A stretch of DNA of 64,000 nt from Orrella dioscoreae (GCF_900089455.2 NZ_LT907988.1:2728001-2792000); one strand, 5' to 3'; positions 26,918 through 35,574 are shown, numbered from the stretch's first letter. Program-made: numbers and translations. The notes: generated by a model from the sequence alone, not told the origin.

Positions 26918-27588
26918 GCCATGCCCTTCGCGGCAAACGCGGCGTTCATCCAGCTCTGTTCGCGGGCGCCCGTGGCGATCTCCGCCATGATGCGTTCTTC
27001 CTTGGCCGCATGGGCCCGCGCCGCCTCGATCAGGGCCGGGGCATGCGCCGGCGCGAACGAGACCAGTCCATCTTCGTCGCCGACCAGCCAGTCGCCAGGA
27101 CTCACGACCTGCCCACCGACCGTGACCGGCACATTCACTTCCCCCGGACCGTCCTTGTAAGGACCACGATGCGTGACGCCGCGCGCATAGCAAGGGAAGT
27201 CGTCCTGTGCGAAAGCGCCGACATCCCGGATGGCGCCATCGACCACCACCCCCACGCAGCCATGCTGCTGGAGATAACGCTTCATGATTTCGCCCAGCAC
27301 GGCATTCTCCAGTGCGCCGCCCGCGTCGATGACCAGCACATGGCCAGGCTGCACCTGCATCATGGCCTGGTAGATGAAGAGGTTGTCACCGGGCCGGGTA
27401 CGCACGGTCAGCGCCGTCCCCACGAGCTTGCCGCGGCCGTGATAGGCATGCAGGCCAAGAATGCCGGCCTGGCGGCCCAGGTTGTCGCTGAGGTGCGGCG
27501 TGACGATGCCTTGAAGCGCGTCACGGATGGACGCATCGCCGGCGGCGGCGGCAGGCAGGACGCGCGTGCCGGGAAGAGGTGTACGCAT
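26914..27588 (-). CDS. RraA-family aldolase-like protein (4-hydroxy-4-methyl-2-oxoglutarate aldolase type)
   Basis: 224 residues. The family core is present: GTALTVRTRPGDNLFIYQAM, QPGHVLVIDAGGALENAVLG, CVGVVVDGAIRDVGAF and VVSPGDWLVGDEDG. Unlike the family member at 6956, it keeps the consecutive Arg-Asp of the metal/pyruvate site (AIRD), so class II pyruvate-type aldolase activity is plausible: cleavage of 4-hydroxy-4-methyl-2-oxoglutarate or 4-carboxy-4-hydroxy-2-oxoadipate to pyruvate. It is first in an operon with an aminotransferase and an amino-acid ABC transporter. RNase E inhibition is unlikely in this setting. Confidence 0.88.
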   Translation of the reverse strand: MRTPLPGTRVLPAAAAGDASIRDALQGIVTPHLSDNLGRQAGILGLHAYHGRGKLVGTALTVRTRPGDNLFIYQAMMQVQPGHVLVIDAGGALENAVLGEIMKRYLQQHGCVGVVVDGAIRDVGAFAQDDFPCYARGVTHRGPYKDGPGEVNVPVTVGGQVVSPGDWLVGDEDGLVSFAPAHAPALIEAARAHAAKEERIMAEIATGAREQSWMNAAFAAKGMA

Positions 27589-27675
27589 GGTGTCGGAATC
27601 GGGCCCGGAAGATCGATGAGGAAGCCATCATCGGACTTTCATGGTTTCAAAAAAAGTGATTTAAACTCAAAGCAC

Positions 27676-27696
27676 TTGATTCCCTGCTGGAATCAA
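27676..27696. promoter_or_regulatory. Perfect inverted repeat, likely LysR operator
   Basis: TTGATTCC (27676-27683) and GGAATCAA (27689-27696) are exact inverted copies around a 5-bp spacer, and the T-N11-A LysR core fits inside. It lies 15 bp before the ATG of the LysR gene and about 90 bp from the RraA start, so it could serve autoregulation and the divergent operon together. Confidence 0.65.
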
Positions 27697-27711
27697 AGGG
27701 ATAACCCGAAT

Positions 27712-28599
27712 ATGTTCACCTTCAAGCAGATCGAGGCGCTGTACTGGACGGTCCGGCTCGGAACATTCCATGCGGCGGCGCGGAAACTGCACACCTCGCA
27801 GTCCGCCATCACCAAGCGGATCCAGGACATCGAGCAGGAATTCGACCTTGCGCTGTTCGACCGTTCTGGCCACAAGGCCGTCCTGACCGCGCGCGGCCAT
27901 GAGATCTATGCCATGGCGCAGGAGCTGCTTGCGCAACGCGACCGGATGATGACCCGGATGCAGGACCTGCACGTCCAGACCGGCACGGTCCGCCTGGGGA
28001 TCACGGAAATCACGGCGATGACCTGGTTGCCTGCGTTCATCAGCGAGCTGCGCAACATCTATCCGCGGCTCACGCTGGAGCCCAGCATCGACCTGGGCAG
28101 CGACCTGATGGATCGGCTGGCGGCCGGCAGCATCGACATGGCCATTGTCCACGAGGAACTCATTCCGCCCGAGCTGGAATCGGTCAGGCTGCGCGCACTG
28201 GATTTCGTGTGGACCGGTTCGGCCGAACAGATCGATGAGGCCCGCAGCTACAGCCCCGAAGACATCGCGGGCATGCCCCTGCTGAGGCAGTCCCGGGAAT
28301 CCGGACTGAACCGCATCTATGACCTGTGGCTCAAGCCACACGTCTCGACCAACAACATCTTCACCATCAACAGCCTGATCGCCATGGCGGGACTGACGGC
28401 TGCCGGTTTCGGTATTTCCTGCCTGCCCCGCGACTACTTCAGCGACTGGATCCGCGACCGCAAGCTGCGGGTACTGCGCACCAGCATCACGCCCCCCCAG
28501 TCGGTCTACCATGCCACCTATCGCCAGGATGCCGATTCGGCGTTCTATCATGACCTGGCCAAGCTGGCTGAACGCTGCTGCGACTTCTCGAGCCACTGA
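27712..28599 (+). CDS. LysR-family regulator of the RraA-aminotransferase-ABC operon
   Basis: 295 residues from the ATG at 27712. Longer upstream reading runs antisense through the RraA gene and is rejected. The HTH occupies residues 2-60 (FKQIEALYWTVRLGTFHAAA, TSQSAITKRIQDIEQ); the C-terminal effector domain is standard. It diverges from the catabolic operon with 123 bp between starts and a perfect dyad in that gap. Its first 30 residues closely parallel those of the LysR protein at 1087. Confidence 0.93.
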   Translation: MFTFKQIEALYWTVRLGTFHAAARKLHTSQSAITKRIQDIEQEFDLALFDRSGHKAVLTARGHEIYAMAQELLAQRDRMMTRMQDLHVQTGTVRLGITEITAMTWLPAFISELRNIYPRLTLEPSIDLGSDLMDRLAAGSIDMAIVHEELIPPELESVRLRALDFVWTGSAEQIDEARSYSPEDIAGMPLLRQSRESGLNRIYDLWLKPHVSTNNIFTINSLIAMAGLTAAGFGISCLPRDYFSDWIRDRKLRVLRTSITPPQSVYHATYRQDADSAFYHDLAKLAERCCDFSSH

Positions 28600-28642
28600 A
28601 GCACGTGGCCCCATCCCCGGCAATGCGCCGCGCGAGGACCCC

Positions 28643-30022
28643 ATGGAATCCCCCTCCTCCCACGCCACCACCCTCAACCGCGGCCTGAAGAACCGCCATA
28701 TCCAGCTCATCGCCCTGGGCGGCGCCGTCGGCACCGGCCTCTTCCTGGGCGTGTCGCACACGATCCAGCTGGCGGGCCCCAGCATCCTGCTGGGCTATGC
28801 GCTGGGCGGCATGATCGCCTTCTTCATCATGCGGCAGCTGGGCGAGATGGTCGTGGAAGAGCCGGTGGCCGGCACGTTCAGCCATTTCGCCTATCGCTAC
28901 TGGAGCGGCTTCGCCGGCTTCATGTCGGGCTGGAACTACTGGGCGCTGTACGTGCTGGTGGGCATGGCGGAACTCACCGCCATCGGCGTCTACATGCAGT
29001 ACTGGTGGCCAGCGCTGCCTACCTGGACCTCGGCGGCCCTCTTCTTCATGCTGGTCAACGCCATCAACCTGGCCCACGTGCGCCTGTACGGCGAATTGGA
29101 ATTCTGGTTTTCGCTGGTGAAGGTGGGCGCCATCCTGGGCATGATCGGCTTCGGGGCCTGGCTGCTGGCCAGCGGCACCGGCGGCCCGCAAGCCTCCATG
29201 GCGAACCTGTGGCAGCACGGCGGCTTCTTCCCCAACGGCGTCTCGGGCCTGGTGATGGCAATGGCCATCATCATGTTCTCGTTCGGAGGGCTGGAGCTGA
29301 TCGGCATCACCGCCGCCGAGGCAGACCAGCCCGAGAAGAGCATTCCGCGCGCCACCAACCAGGTCATCGTGCGCATCCTGGTGTTCTACGTGGGCGCGCT
29401 GCTGGTGCTGCTGGCCTTGTATCCCTGGCAGAAGGTGGTGACGGGCGGCAGCCCCTTCGTGCTGATCTTCCACGAACTGAACAGCAATGCCGTGGCGACG
29501 GCGTTGAATGTCGTGATCCTGACGGCGGCGCTCTCCGTCTACAACAGTTGCGTCTACAGCAACAGCCGCATGCTGTATGGCCTCGCCAGGCAGGGCAACG
29601 CGCCCCGCTCCCTGCTCTGGGTGAACACGCGCGGCGTGCCCTTGCGGGCGCTGGGCCTGTCCTCGCTGGCGACCGGCACCTGCGTGCTCTTGAATTACCT
29701 GATGCCCGAAGGCGCGCTCGGCCTCCTGATGGCGCTGGTGGTGTCGGCGCTCGTGCTGAACTGGTTCATCATCAGCCTGACGCACCTGCGCTTCCGCGCC
29801 GCGAAGAGAAAGGAAGGCACGACCACGCGCTTTCCCAGCTGGGGCTATCCGCTCACCAATTACCTGTGCCTGGTGTTCCTGGCCGGCATCCTGGTCATCA
29901 TGCTGTTCACGCCTGGCGTGCGCGTTTCGGTGCTGCTGATCCCGCCCTGGATCCTGCTGCTTGCGCTGGCCTATCGCTACAAGACACGCAAGGCGGCGGC
30001 GAACGTGCCTGCCAGTCCCTGA
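28643..30022 (+). CDS. APC-family amino acid permease (AroP/GabP/ProY group)
   Basis: 459 residues from the ATG at 28643 with twelve hydrophobic segments. The N-terminal signature LKNRHIQLIALGGAVGTGLF and the conserved EPVAGTFSHFAYRYWSGFAG and FGGLELIGITAAEADQPEKS blocks place it in the amino-acid transporter subfamily that imports aromatic amino acids, GABA, proline or D-amino acids by proton symport. It begins 43 bp after the LysR gene, co-oriented, so the two may be cotranscribed. A bidirectional terminator follows. Confidence 0.93.
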   Translation: MESPSSHATTLNRGLKNRHIQLIALGGAVGTGLFLGVSHTIQLAGPSILLGYALGGMIAFFIMRQLGEMVVEEPVAGTFSHFAYRYWSGFAGFMSGWNYWALYVLVGMAELTAIGVYMQYWWPALPTWTSAALFFMLVNAINLAHVRLYGELEFWFSLVKVGAILGMIGFGAWLLASGTGGPQASMANLWQHGGFFPNGVSGLVMAMAIIMFSFGGLELIGITAAEADQPEKSIPRATNQVIVRILVFYVGALLVLLALYPWQKVVTGGSPFVLIFHELNSNAVATALNVVILTAALSVYNSCVYSNSRMLYGLARQGNAPRSLLWVNTRGVPLRALGLSSLATGTCVLLNYLMPEGALGLLMALVVSALVLNWFIISLTHLRFRAAKRKEGTTTRFPSWGYPLTNYLCLVFLAGILVIMLFTPGVRVSVLLIPPWILLLALAYRYKTRKAAANVPASP

Positions 30023-30045
30023 CGCGCTGGCGGCCCATGTGCCCC

Positions 30046-30077
30046 AAGCAAAAGCCCCGCATGCGGGGCTTTTGCTT
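30046..30077. terminator. Bidirectional rho-independent terminator between permease and ubiK
   Basis: A 32-bp perfect palindrome, AAGCAAAAGCCCCGCA mirrored by TGCGGGGCTTTTGCTT. A/T-rich ends give a U-tract in both directions, fitting the two convergent genes. Confidence 0.8.
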
Positions 30078-30095
30078 GACTGCCGGTGACGCGGC

Positions 30096-30383
30096 TCAGA
30101 GACCGGGGCGCTCGGCCTGGGTCTGGGCAGCGCCCGGCTTGTCCAGCGCATCCAACCGCGCTTCCAGGGCACGCAACTGGGCTTCCAGCGCGTCCGCGCG
30201 GGCCCGGGTGCGGGTCAGCAGGTCGGCCTGGATCTCGAACTCGTCGCGCGTGACCAGGTCGAGCTTGGCGAAAGTCTGCGACACGAGCGAGCGCACGTTG
30301 CGTTCGATGTCGGCCGCGGGGCTGCGGGCGATGAGATCGGAAATGTTCTTCTGGAGATCGTCCAGCCATTGCGTGCGGTTCAT
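30096..30383 (-). CDS. ubiK: Ubiquinone biosynthesis accessory factor UbiK (BMFP family)
   Basis: 95 residues from the ATG at 30383. WLDDLQKNISDLIARSPAAD, ERNVRSLVSQTFAKLDLVTR and a C-terminal coiled coil (LEAQLRALEARLDALDK) are diagnostic of the YqiC/BMFP family. In E. coli UbiK assists the Ubi metabolon and binds membranes through amphipathic and coiled-coil regions. It diverges from glnK-amtB, an arrangement I recall from related genomes. Confidence 0.88.
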   Translation of the reverse strand: MNRTQWLDDLQKNISDLIARSPAADIERNVRSLVSQTFAKLDLVTRDEFEIQADLLTRTRARADALEAQLRALEARLDALDKPGAAQTQAERPGL

Positions 30384-30518
30384 GACGTGTCCTCTCTGGT
30401 GTGGATCGTTGACGACAGTGTAGAGCCTCGCGCCAGGCTTGTCCCTGACCGCGCCTGATCGGCCCCCAGGCACACGCGCGCCGCTTTTCCGCACGCACCA
30501 TCACGCGCACCGGCTTGC

Positions 30519-30533
30519 GCACCAGACAGGTGC
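30519..30533 (+). promoter_or_regulatory. NtrC-type enhancer site 1
   Basis: GCACCAGACAGGTGC matches the NtrC dyad GCAC-N7-GTGC, one base off the fuller consensus. It lies about 90 bp upstream of the -24/-12 promoter of glnK, a normal enhancer distance. Confidence 0.7.
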
Positions 30534-30549
30534 CCCGCACCACCATGAA

Positions 30550-30564
30550 GCACCAATCCAGTGC
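30550..30564 (+). promoter_or_regulatory. NtrC-type enhancer site 2
   Basis: GCACCAATCCAGTGC, again GCAC-N7-GTGC. Its centre is 31 bp (about three helical turns) from site 1, so two NtrC dimers would lie on the same DNA face. Confidence 0.7.
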
Positions 30565-30617
30565 ATTTCCTGCGCCATCCCCGGCCTTTCTGTGTCTTGC
30601 TGTGACGAACCTGGAGC

Positions 30618-30633
30618 TGGCACGCCATTTGCT
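30618..30633 (+). promoter_or_regulatory. Sigma-54 promoter of glnK-amtB
   Basis: TGGCACGCCATTTGCT: a consensus TGGCAC at -24, 5-bp spacer and TTGCT at -12. It lies 40 bp before the glnK ATG. With the two NtrC-type sites it forms a standard nitrogen-limitation promoter. Confidence 0.9.
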
Positions 30634-30636
30634 TAG

Positions 30637-31011
<375 letters not shown>

Positions 31012-31041
31012 TCCATTCGACATAATCCTCGGAGCAAGAAC

Positions 31042-32274
31042 ATGAATAACGCAGATGTCGCATGGTTGAGCACGTCGACCGTGCTCGTGCTGTTGATGGT
31101 CGTTCCCGGCCTCGCGCTTTTCTACGGCGGCCTCGTGCGGTCCAAGAACATGCTGTCGGTGCTGATGCAGGTCATCGCCACTTTCAGCCTGGCCGTGGTC
31201 CTGTGGTTCGTCTACGGCTACTCGCTGGCCTTCACCGACGGCAACGCCTTCTTCGGCGGCTTCTCGCGCCTGTTCCTCTCGGGCGTCTTCACGCCGCCTG
31301 ACGTGTTCCCGCTCTCGGGCACCGTGCCGGAAATCCTGTTCGCCGCCTTCCAGGCTACGTTCGCCGGCATCACCTGCGCCCTGATCGTGGGCAGCTTCGC
31401 CGAACGCGCCCGTTTCTCGGCCGTGCTGGTCTTCACCTTCATCTGGTTCACGTTCGCCTACGTGCCCATTGCCCACATGGTCTGGTACGGCGGTGACAAC
31501 CCCGGCCTCCTGTTCGCCGCGGGCGCCCTGGACTTCGCAGGCGGCACGGTCGTGCACATCAACGCCGGTATCGCTGGCCTGGTGGGCGCCTACGTGATCG
31601 GCAAGCGCCTGGGTTATGGCCGCGAAGCCATGCAGCCGCACAACCTGCCCATGACCTTCATCGGCGCCACGCTGCTGTGGGTGGGCTGGTTCGGCTTCAA
31701 CGCGGGTTCGGCCCTGTCGGCCAACGGCGTCGCCACCCTCGCCTTCTTCAACACGCTGATCGCCACTGCAGGCGCCGTGCTGGCCTGGGTCTTCACCGAG
31801 TGGGCCATCAAGGGCAAGCCGTCGATCCTGGGCGCCGCCTCGGGCGCCGTGGCCGGCCTGGTCGGCATCACCCCGGGCGCTGGCCTGGTGGGTCCGGTCG
31901 GCGCGCTGATCATCGGCATCGCCGCCGGCGCCATCTGCGTGTGGGGCGTGAACGGCCTGAAGCGCCTGCTGAAGGCAGATGACTCGCTGGACGTGTTCGG
32001 TGTGCACGGCGTGGGTGGCATCGTCGGCGCCCTGCTGACCGGCGTGTTCAACGCCCAGGCCTTCGGCGGCCCCGGCCTGGAAAGCATCGGCGCCATCCCC
32101 GGCCAACTGTGGATCCAGCTCGAAGGCATCCTGCTCACCATCGTGTGGTCCGGCATCGTCGCCTTCATCGCCTACAAGATCGCCGACATGGTCTGCGGCC
32201 TGCGTGTGCCGGAAGACGTCGAACGTGAAGGCCTGGACATCAACTCGCACGGCGAGTCGGCCTACCACAGCTAA
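31042..32274 (+). CDS. amtB: Ammonium transporter
   Basis: 410 residues, eleven hydrophobic segments. Family blocks: VVPGLALFYGGLVRSKNMLS near the N-terminus, FAYVPIAHMVW, FAGGTVVHINAGIAGLVGAY with the first pore histidine, and LDVFGVHGVGGIVGALLTG with the second. Trimeric inner-membrane channel for ammonium, gated by GlnK. It has no separate signal peptide, unlike some AmtB proteins, and starts 30 bp after glnK. Confidence 0.96.
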   Translation: MNNADVAWLSTSTVLVLLMVVPGLALFYGGLVRSKNMLSVLMQVIATFSLAVVLWFVYGYSLAFTDGNAFFGGFSRLFLSGVFTPPDVFPLSGTVPEILFAAFQATFAGITCALIVGSFAERARFSAVLVFTFIWFTFAYVPIAHMVWYGGDNPGLLFAAGALDFAGGTVVHINAGIAGLVGAYVIGKRLGYGREAMQPHNLPMTFIGATLLWVGWFGFNAGSALSANGVATLAFFNTLIATAGAVLAWVFTEWAIKGKPSILGAASGAVAGLVGITPGAGLVGPVGALIIGIAAGAICVWGVNGLKRLLKADDSLDVFGVHGVGGIVGALLTGVFNAQAFGGPGLESIGAIPGQLWIQLEGILLTIVWSGIVAFIAYKIADMVCGLRVPEDVEREGLDINSHGESAYHS

Positions 32275-32348
32275 GCAACGCAAGCAGTGTCATCCAGATA
32301 AGCCCGGCGGGCGGGACATCCCGCCCGATCAGAGGCCCCCAGGGGGAA

Positions 32349-32379
32349 ACGGCCCGCAGCCTTGCGGGCCGTTTTTTTT
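32349..32379 (+). terminator. Rho-independent terminator of glnK-amtB
   Basis: CGGCCCGCA (32350-32358) pairs with TGCGGGCCG (32363-32371) and is followed by eight T. It lies 75 bp after amtB and before the convergent LysR gene. Confidence 0.9.
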
Positions 32380-32427
32380 ATATCGCCAAAGACTGCCCGG
32401 CAAGGGCGCCCGTGCCCGCATCGGCCG

Positions 32428-33318
32428 CTACCCGTGCGCGGCGAACCGGCGCTGACCCGCTCGCCTGGCAGCTTCTATCAATGCCGCGCCAGCCGCGCCG
32501 CCCCTGCCGGCAAACGCATAGAAGCGCGCCGCCGGCAGATCGGGCAGGCCCTCCTCGCTGCCCAGGACACGCAGGCCTTCGCCGCGCTGGCTGTCGGCGA
32601 CGACCGTGACGGCAAAGCCCGCACGCGCCGCCGACAGGCATCCGGCCATGCTGCTGCTCTCGAAGACGATGCGCCAGCTGCGATCCGTCTGCCCCAGCGC
32701 CATGATGGCCGACTCACGGTACACGCACGGCTCGGGAAAGACGGCCAGCGGCAGCGGCCCGCCGGCCGCCAGGGGCTGATCCGCCGCATACGCCCAGACC
32801 AGGGGCTCTTCCCACAGCAGCGTGCCGCTGCCTTCGTTGCGGCTGCACTGCTTGCCGAAGACGAGATCCAGCCTGCCGCGTTCCTGCTGGCGCAGCAGAT
32901 CGGCGGTGATGCCGACCTTCAGCTCGACCGTGGCATCGGGGTGCCATTGCCGGAAGCGTTGCAGCACCTGGGGCAGCCACGCGCCCGCGAAGTCTTCCGA
33001 CGCGCCGATGCGCAGGCGCCCGCGCAACGGCGTGCCCCGCAGCTTGGCACGGGCCTCGCGTTCCAGATCAAGGATGTTGCGGCCGTAGGCATACAAGGTG
33101 TCGCCGGCCTGCGTCAGTGCGAGCCGGCGCGTGGTGCGCGCCAGCAGGCTGGCGCCGGCGATCTGTTCCAGGCGGCGCATATGCCCGCTGACGGCGGAAG
33201 GCGTCAGCGCCAGCCGCTCGGCGGCGGTGGCGAAACTGCCGCTGTCCACGATTTCCAGAAAGGTGCGCAGCAGCGCCGTTTCCAGCGGCGGGCCGTCGGC
33301 GGAAGAGGAAGTATCCAT
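32428..33318 (-). CDS. LysR-family transcriptional regulator
   Basis: 296 residues from the ATG at 33318; a TTG four codons upstream is also open. HTH at about residues 12-70 (LRTFLEIVDSGSFATAAERL, TPSAVSGHMRRLEQIAGASL) and an effector domain with LRIGASEDFAGAWLPQVLQR. It diverges from the alpha/beta hydrolase at 33399 and an inverted repeat lies between the two, so that hydrolase is the likely target. Confidence 0.92.
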   Translation of the reverse strand: MDTSSSADGPPLETALLRTFLEIVDSGSFATAAERLALTPSAVSGHMRRLEQIAGASLLARTTRRLALTQAGDTLYAYGRNILDLEREARAKLRGTPLRGRLRIGASEDFAGAWLPQVLQRFRQWHPDATVELKVGITADLLRQQERGRLDLVFGKQCSRNEGSGTLLWEEPLVWAYAADQPLAAGGPLPLAVFPEPCVYRESAIMALGQTDRSWRIVFESSSMAGCLSAARAGFAVTVVADSQRGEGLRVLGSEEGLPDLPAARFYAFAGRGGAAGAALIEAARRAGQRRFAAHG

Positions 33319-33337
33319 GCCGACATTCAACGCGAAA

Positions 33338-33358
33338 AATCATTAATTGTGAATGATT
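33338..33358. promoter_or_regulatory. Inverted repeat between LysR and hydrolase genes
   Basis: AATCATT (33338-33344) and AATGATT (33352-33358) are exact inverted copies 7 bp apart in an AT-rich stretch of an otherwise GC-rich region. Position 20 bp upstream of the LysR ATG suggests its operator, acting on both directions. Confidence 0.6.
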
Positions 33359-33398
33359 ATTTTCCAATCGAACGGAGTCGTCCCGCTATGCTGGGGCC

Positions 33399-34319
33399 AT
33401 GTTCACGAAGGGAGGCAAGCCCGTGCACGACTACCGCTACGCATCGACCGACAGGCTCGACATCGCCTATCTGGAATGGAATCCGCAAGGCAGCCGGACC
33501 GCCTTCCTGCTGCACGGCTGGCCGGACAGCCCCGCGTGCTGGAAGGCCGTGGCGCCGCTCCTGGCCGAGGCCGGCTACCGCGTGCTGGCGCCCGCGCTAC
33601 GCGGCTTCGCGCCGACCCGGTTCCGTGATGCCGGCACGCCGCGCAGCGGCCAGTTGTCCGCGCTGGGCCGTGACGTGCTCGACTTTATCGATGCGCTGGG
33701 ACTGGAACCCCCGACGCTGGTCGGCCACGATTGGGGCGCGCGGGCCGCGGCCAATGCCTGCGGCCTGTGCCCCGGCGCCGCGTCGCGCCTGGTGATGCTG
33801 TCGGTCGGCTACGGCACCAACGATCCGGACCAGCCGCTGGCGCTGCCGCAGGCGCGCAACTACTGGTATCACTGGTACATGGCCACGCCGCGCGGCGCCC
33901 GCGTGCTGCGGGATGAGCGCACGGCATTCACCCGCCTGATGTGGGACACCTGGGCCCCCAACGGCTGGTACGACCCGGCCGATTTCGACGAAGCGGCGCG
34001 CGCTTTCCAGGGAGAGGACTGGCCCGCGATCGTGCTGCATTCCTATCGCCACCGCTGGGGCTTTGCCGAGGGCGATCCGGCCTATGCCGAGGACGAGGCG
34101 CGCCTGCACCCGGCGCCGGTGCTGTCCGTGCCGACGCTGGTGCTGCATGGCGGCGCCGACACATGCAATCATCCCGACAGCTCCAAAGGCCGGGAGGCGT
34201 TCTTCCAGGGCGGCTACGCGCGCCAGGTGCTCGAGGGCGTGGGGCATTTCCCGCAGCGGGAGGCGCCGCGTGCCGTTGCCGAGGCCATCCTGCGGTTCTG
34301 CGTGGGCGGGCCGGCGTGA
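33399..34319 (+). CDS. Alpha/beta hydrolase, epoxide hydrolase / haloalkane dehalogenase-like
   Basis: 306 residues. Oxyanion motif HGWPDSP (39-45), nucleophile elbow VGHDWGA with Asp111, and a late GVGHFPQREAP that supplies the catalytic His. An Asp nucleophile separates it from serine esterases and fits epoxide hydrolases or dehalogenases. Cytoplasmic, no signal peptide. The start may be the ATG at 33399 or the GTG at 33423; neither has a clear ribosome site. Confidence 0.88.
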   Translation: MFTKGGKPVHDYRYASTDRLDIAYLEWNPQGSRTAFLLHGWPDSPACWKAVAPLLAEAGYRVLAPALRGFAPTRFRDAGTPRSGQLSALGRDVLDFIDALGLEPPTLVGHDWGARAAANACGLCPGAASRLVMLSVGYGTNDPDQPLALPQARNYWYHWYMATPRGARVLRDERTAFTRLMWDTWAPNGWYDPADFDEAARAFQGEDWPAIVLHSYRHRWGFAEGDPAYAEDEARLHPAPVLSVPTLVLHGGADTCNHPDSSKGREAFFQGGYARQVLEGVGHFPQREAPRAVAEAILRFCVGGPA

Positions 34320-34368
34320 GCACGTGGCCCGCGTCCCGGGCGCGGGGTGAGCGGGTTATAAAACGCGG

Positions 34369-35574
34369 ATGAAACCCAACAAGACTCCGCTTGCGGCGCT
34401 GGCCGCGGCCGTCGCCCTGCTCTTGCCCGCCCACCCGGCCGACGCCGCGGCGCCCGTCGCGCAACCCTCCCTGCACGCCGCCATCGGCAACGTGATCCGG
34501 CCGCTCATGGCGGCCAACGACATCCCCGGCATGGCGGTGGCCGTCAGCATCGACGGACGGCGCCACGTGTATGCCTACGGCTTCGCATCGAAGGCCGGCG
34601 GACTGCCGGTGGACGCCCGCACCCTGTTCGAGATCGGATCCGTCAGCAAGGTATTCACCGGCACCCTGGGCGCCTGGATGGCGGCACGCGGCAAGATTGC
34701 GCTCTCGGACTCGGCCCAGCGGCACTGGCCCGCGCTTGCCGGCGCCCCCATCGGCCAGGCCACCCTGCTCGACCTGGCCACCTACGCGGCGGGCGGCCTG
34801 CCCTTGCAGATCCCCGATGCGGTACGGGACGACGCGCAACTGCTGGCCTATTTCAGGAACTGGCAACCCGACTTCCCTGCCGGCACGCAACGCCTGTATT
34901 CCAATCCCAGCATCGGGCTGTTCGGCCGCCTTGCGGCGCAAGGCGGCAATGCCCGCTTCGACACGCTGATGACGCATTCGCTGCTCCCGGCGCTGGGCCT
35001 GCGAGACACGTTCCTGCGCGTGCCGGAACAGGACATGGGCCGCTACGCCGTGGGCGTGGCGCAGGATGCCCCGCGGGTACGCGTCTCGCCGGGTGCGCTG
35101 GATGCCGAGGCCTATGGCATCAAGACCACCGCGGGCGACCTGATCCGCCTGGTTCAACTGAGCATGGATGCGTCGGCGCTGGATCCCGCGCTGCGCCAGG
35201 CCCTGGCCATGACCCAGACGGGCTATTACCGCTACGGTGCAGTCCTGCAGGGCCTGGGCTGGGAGATCCATGACGCGCCGGTCACGCGGGACAAGGTGCT
35301 GGCGGGCAATACCGCGGCCATCGCCCTGGAACCCCAGGCCGTTGCGCGGATCGACCCGCCGCAAGCGCCGGCACCGGATCGCTACGTCAACAAGACGGGC
35401 TCGACCCGGGGGTTTGGCGCCTATGTAGCGTTCCTGCCCACGCAGAGAATCGGCGTCGTGTTGCTGGCCAACCGGAACTATCCCGTCCCGCAGCGCATCG
35501 AGGCCGCGTGGGCGATCCTGCAAGCCATCCAGGCGTCCCGTCCAGCCGCTACGCCCGCAACGCCGACAAAATGA
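34369..35574 (+). CDS. Class C beta-lactamase family serine hydrolase (AmpC-like)
   Basis: 401 residues with a signal peptide (cleavage near ADA-AAP, residue 27), so periplasmic. All three active-site elements of class C enzymes are in order and spacing: Ser91-Val-Ser-Lys94, Tyr177-Ser-Asn and Lys342-Thr-Gly. GLPLQIPDAVRD between them is also AmpC-like. It could hydrolyse cephalosporins or be a related D,D-peptidase or esterase. No AmpR gene adjoins it. It ends inside the convergent P-loop remnant (26-bp tail overlap). Confidence 0.88.
   Translation: MKPNKTPLAALAAAVALLLPAHPADAAAPVAQPSLHAAIGNVIRPLMAANDIPGMAVAVSIDGRRHVYAYGFASKAGGLPVDARTLFEIGSVSKVFTGTLGAWMAARGKIALSDSAQRHWPALAGAPIGQATLLDLATYAAGGLPLQIPDAVRDDAQLLAYFRNWQPDFPAGTQRLYSNPSIGLFGRLAAQGGNARFDTLMTHSLLPALGLRDTFLRVPEQDMGRYAVGVAQDAPRVRVSPGALDAEAYGIKTTAGDLIRLVQLSMDASALDPALRQALAMTQTGYYRYGAVLQGLGWEIHDAPVTRDKVLAGNTAAIALEPQAVARIDPPQAPAPDRYVNKTGSTRGFGAYVAFLPTQRIGVVLLANRNYPVPQRIEAAWAILQAIQASRPAATPATPTK

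Noticed and set aside
27010-27711. N-terminal extension of the LysR gene at 27712
   Set aside because: It would run antisense through the RraA gene; the LysR homology begins at the ATG at 27712.
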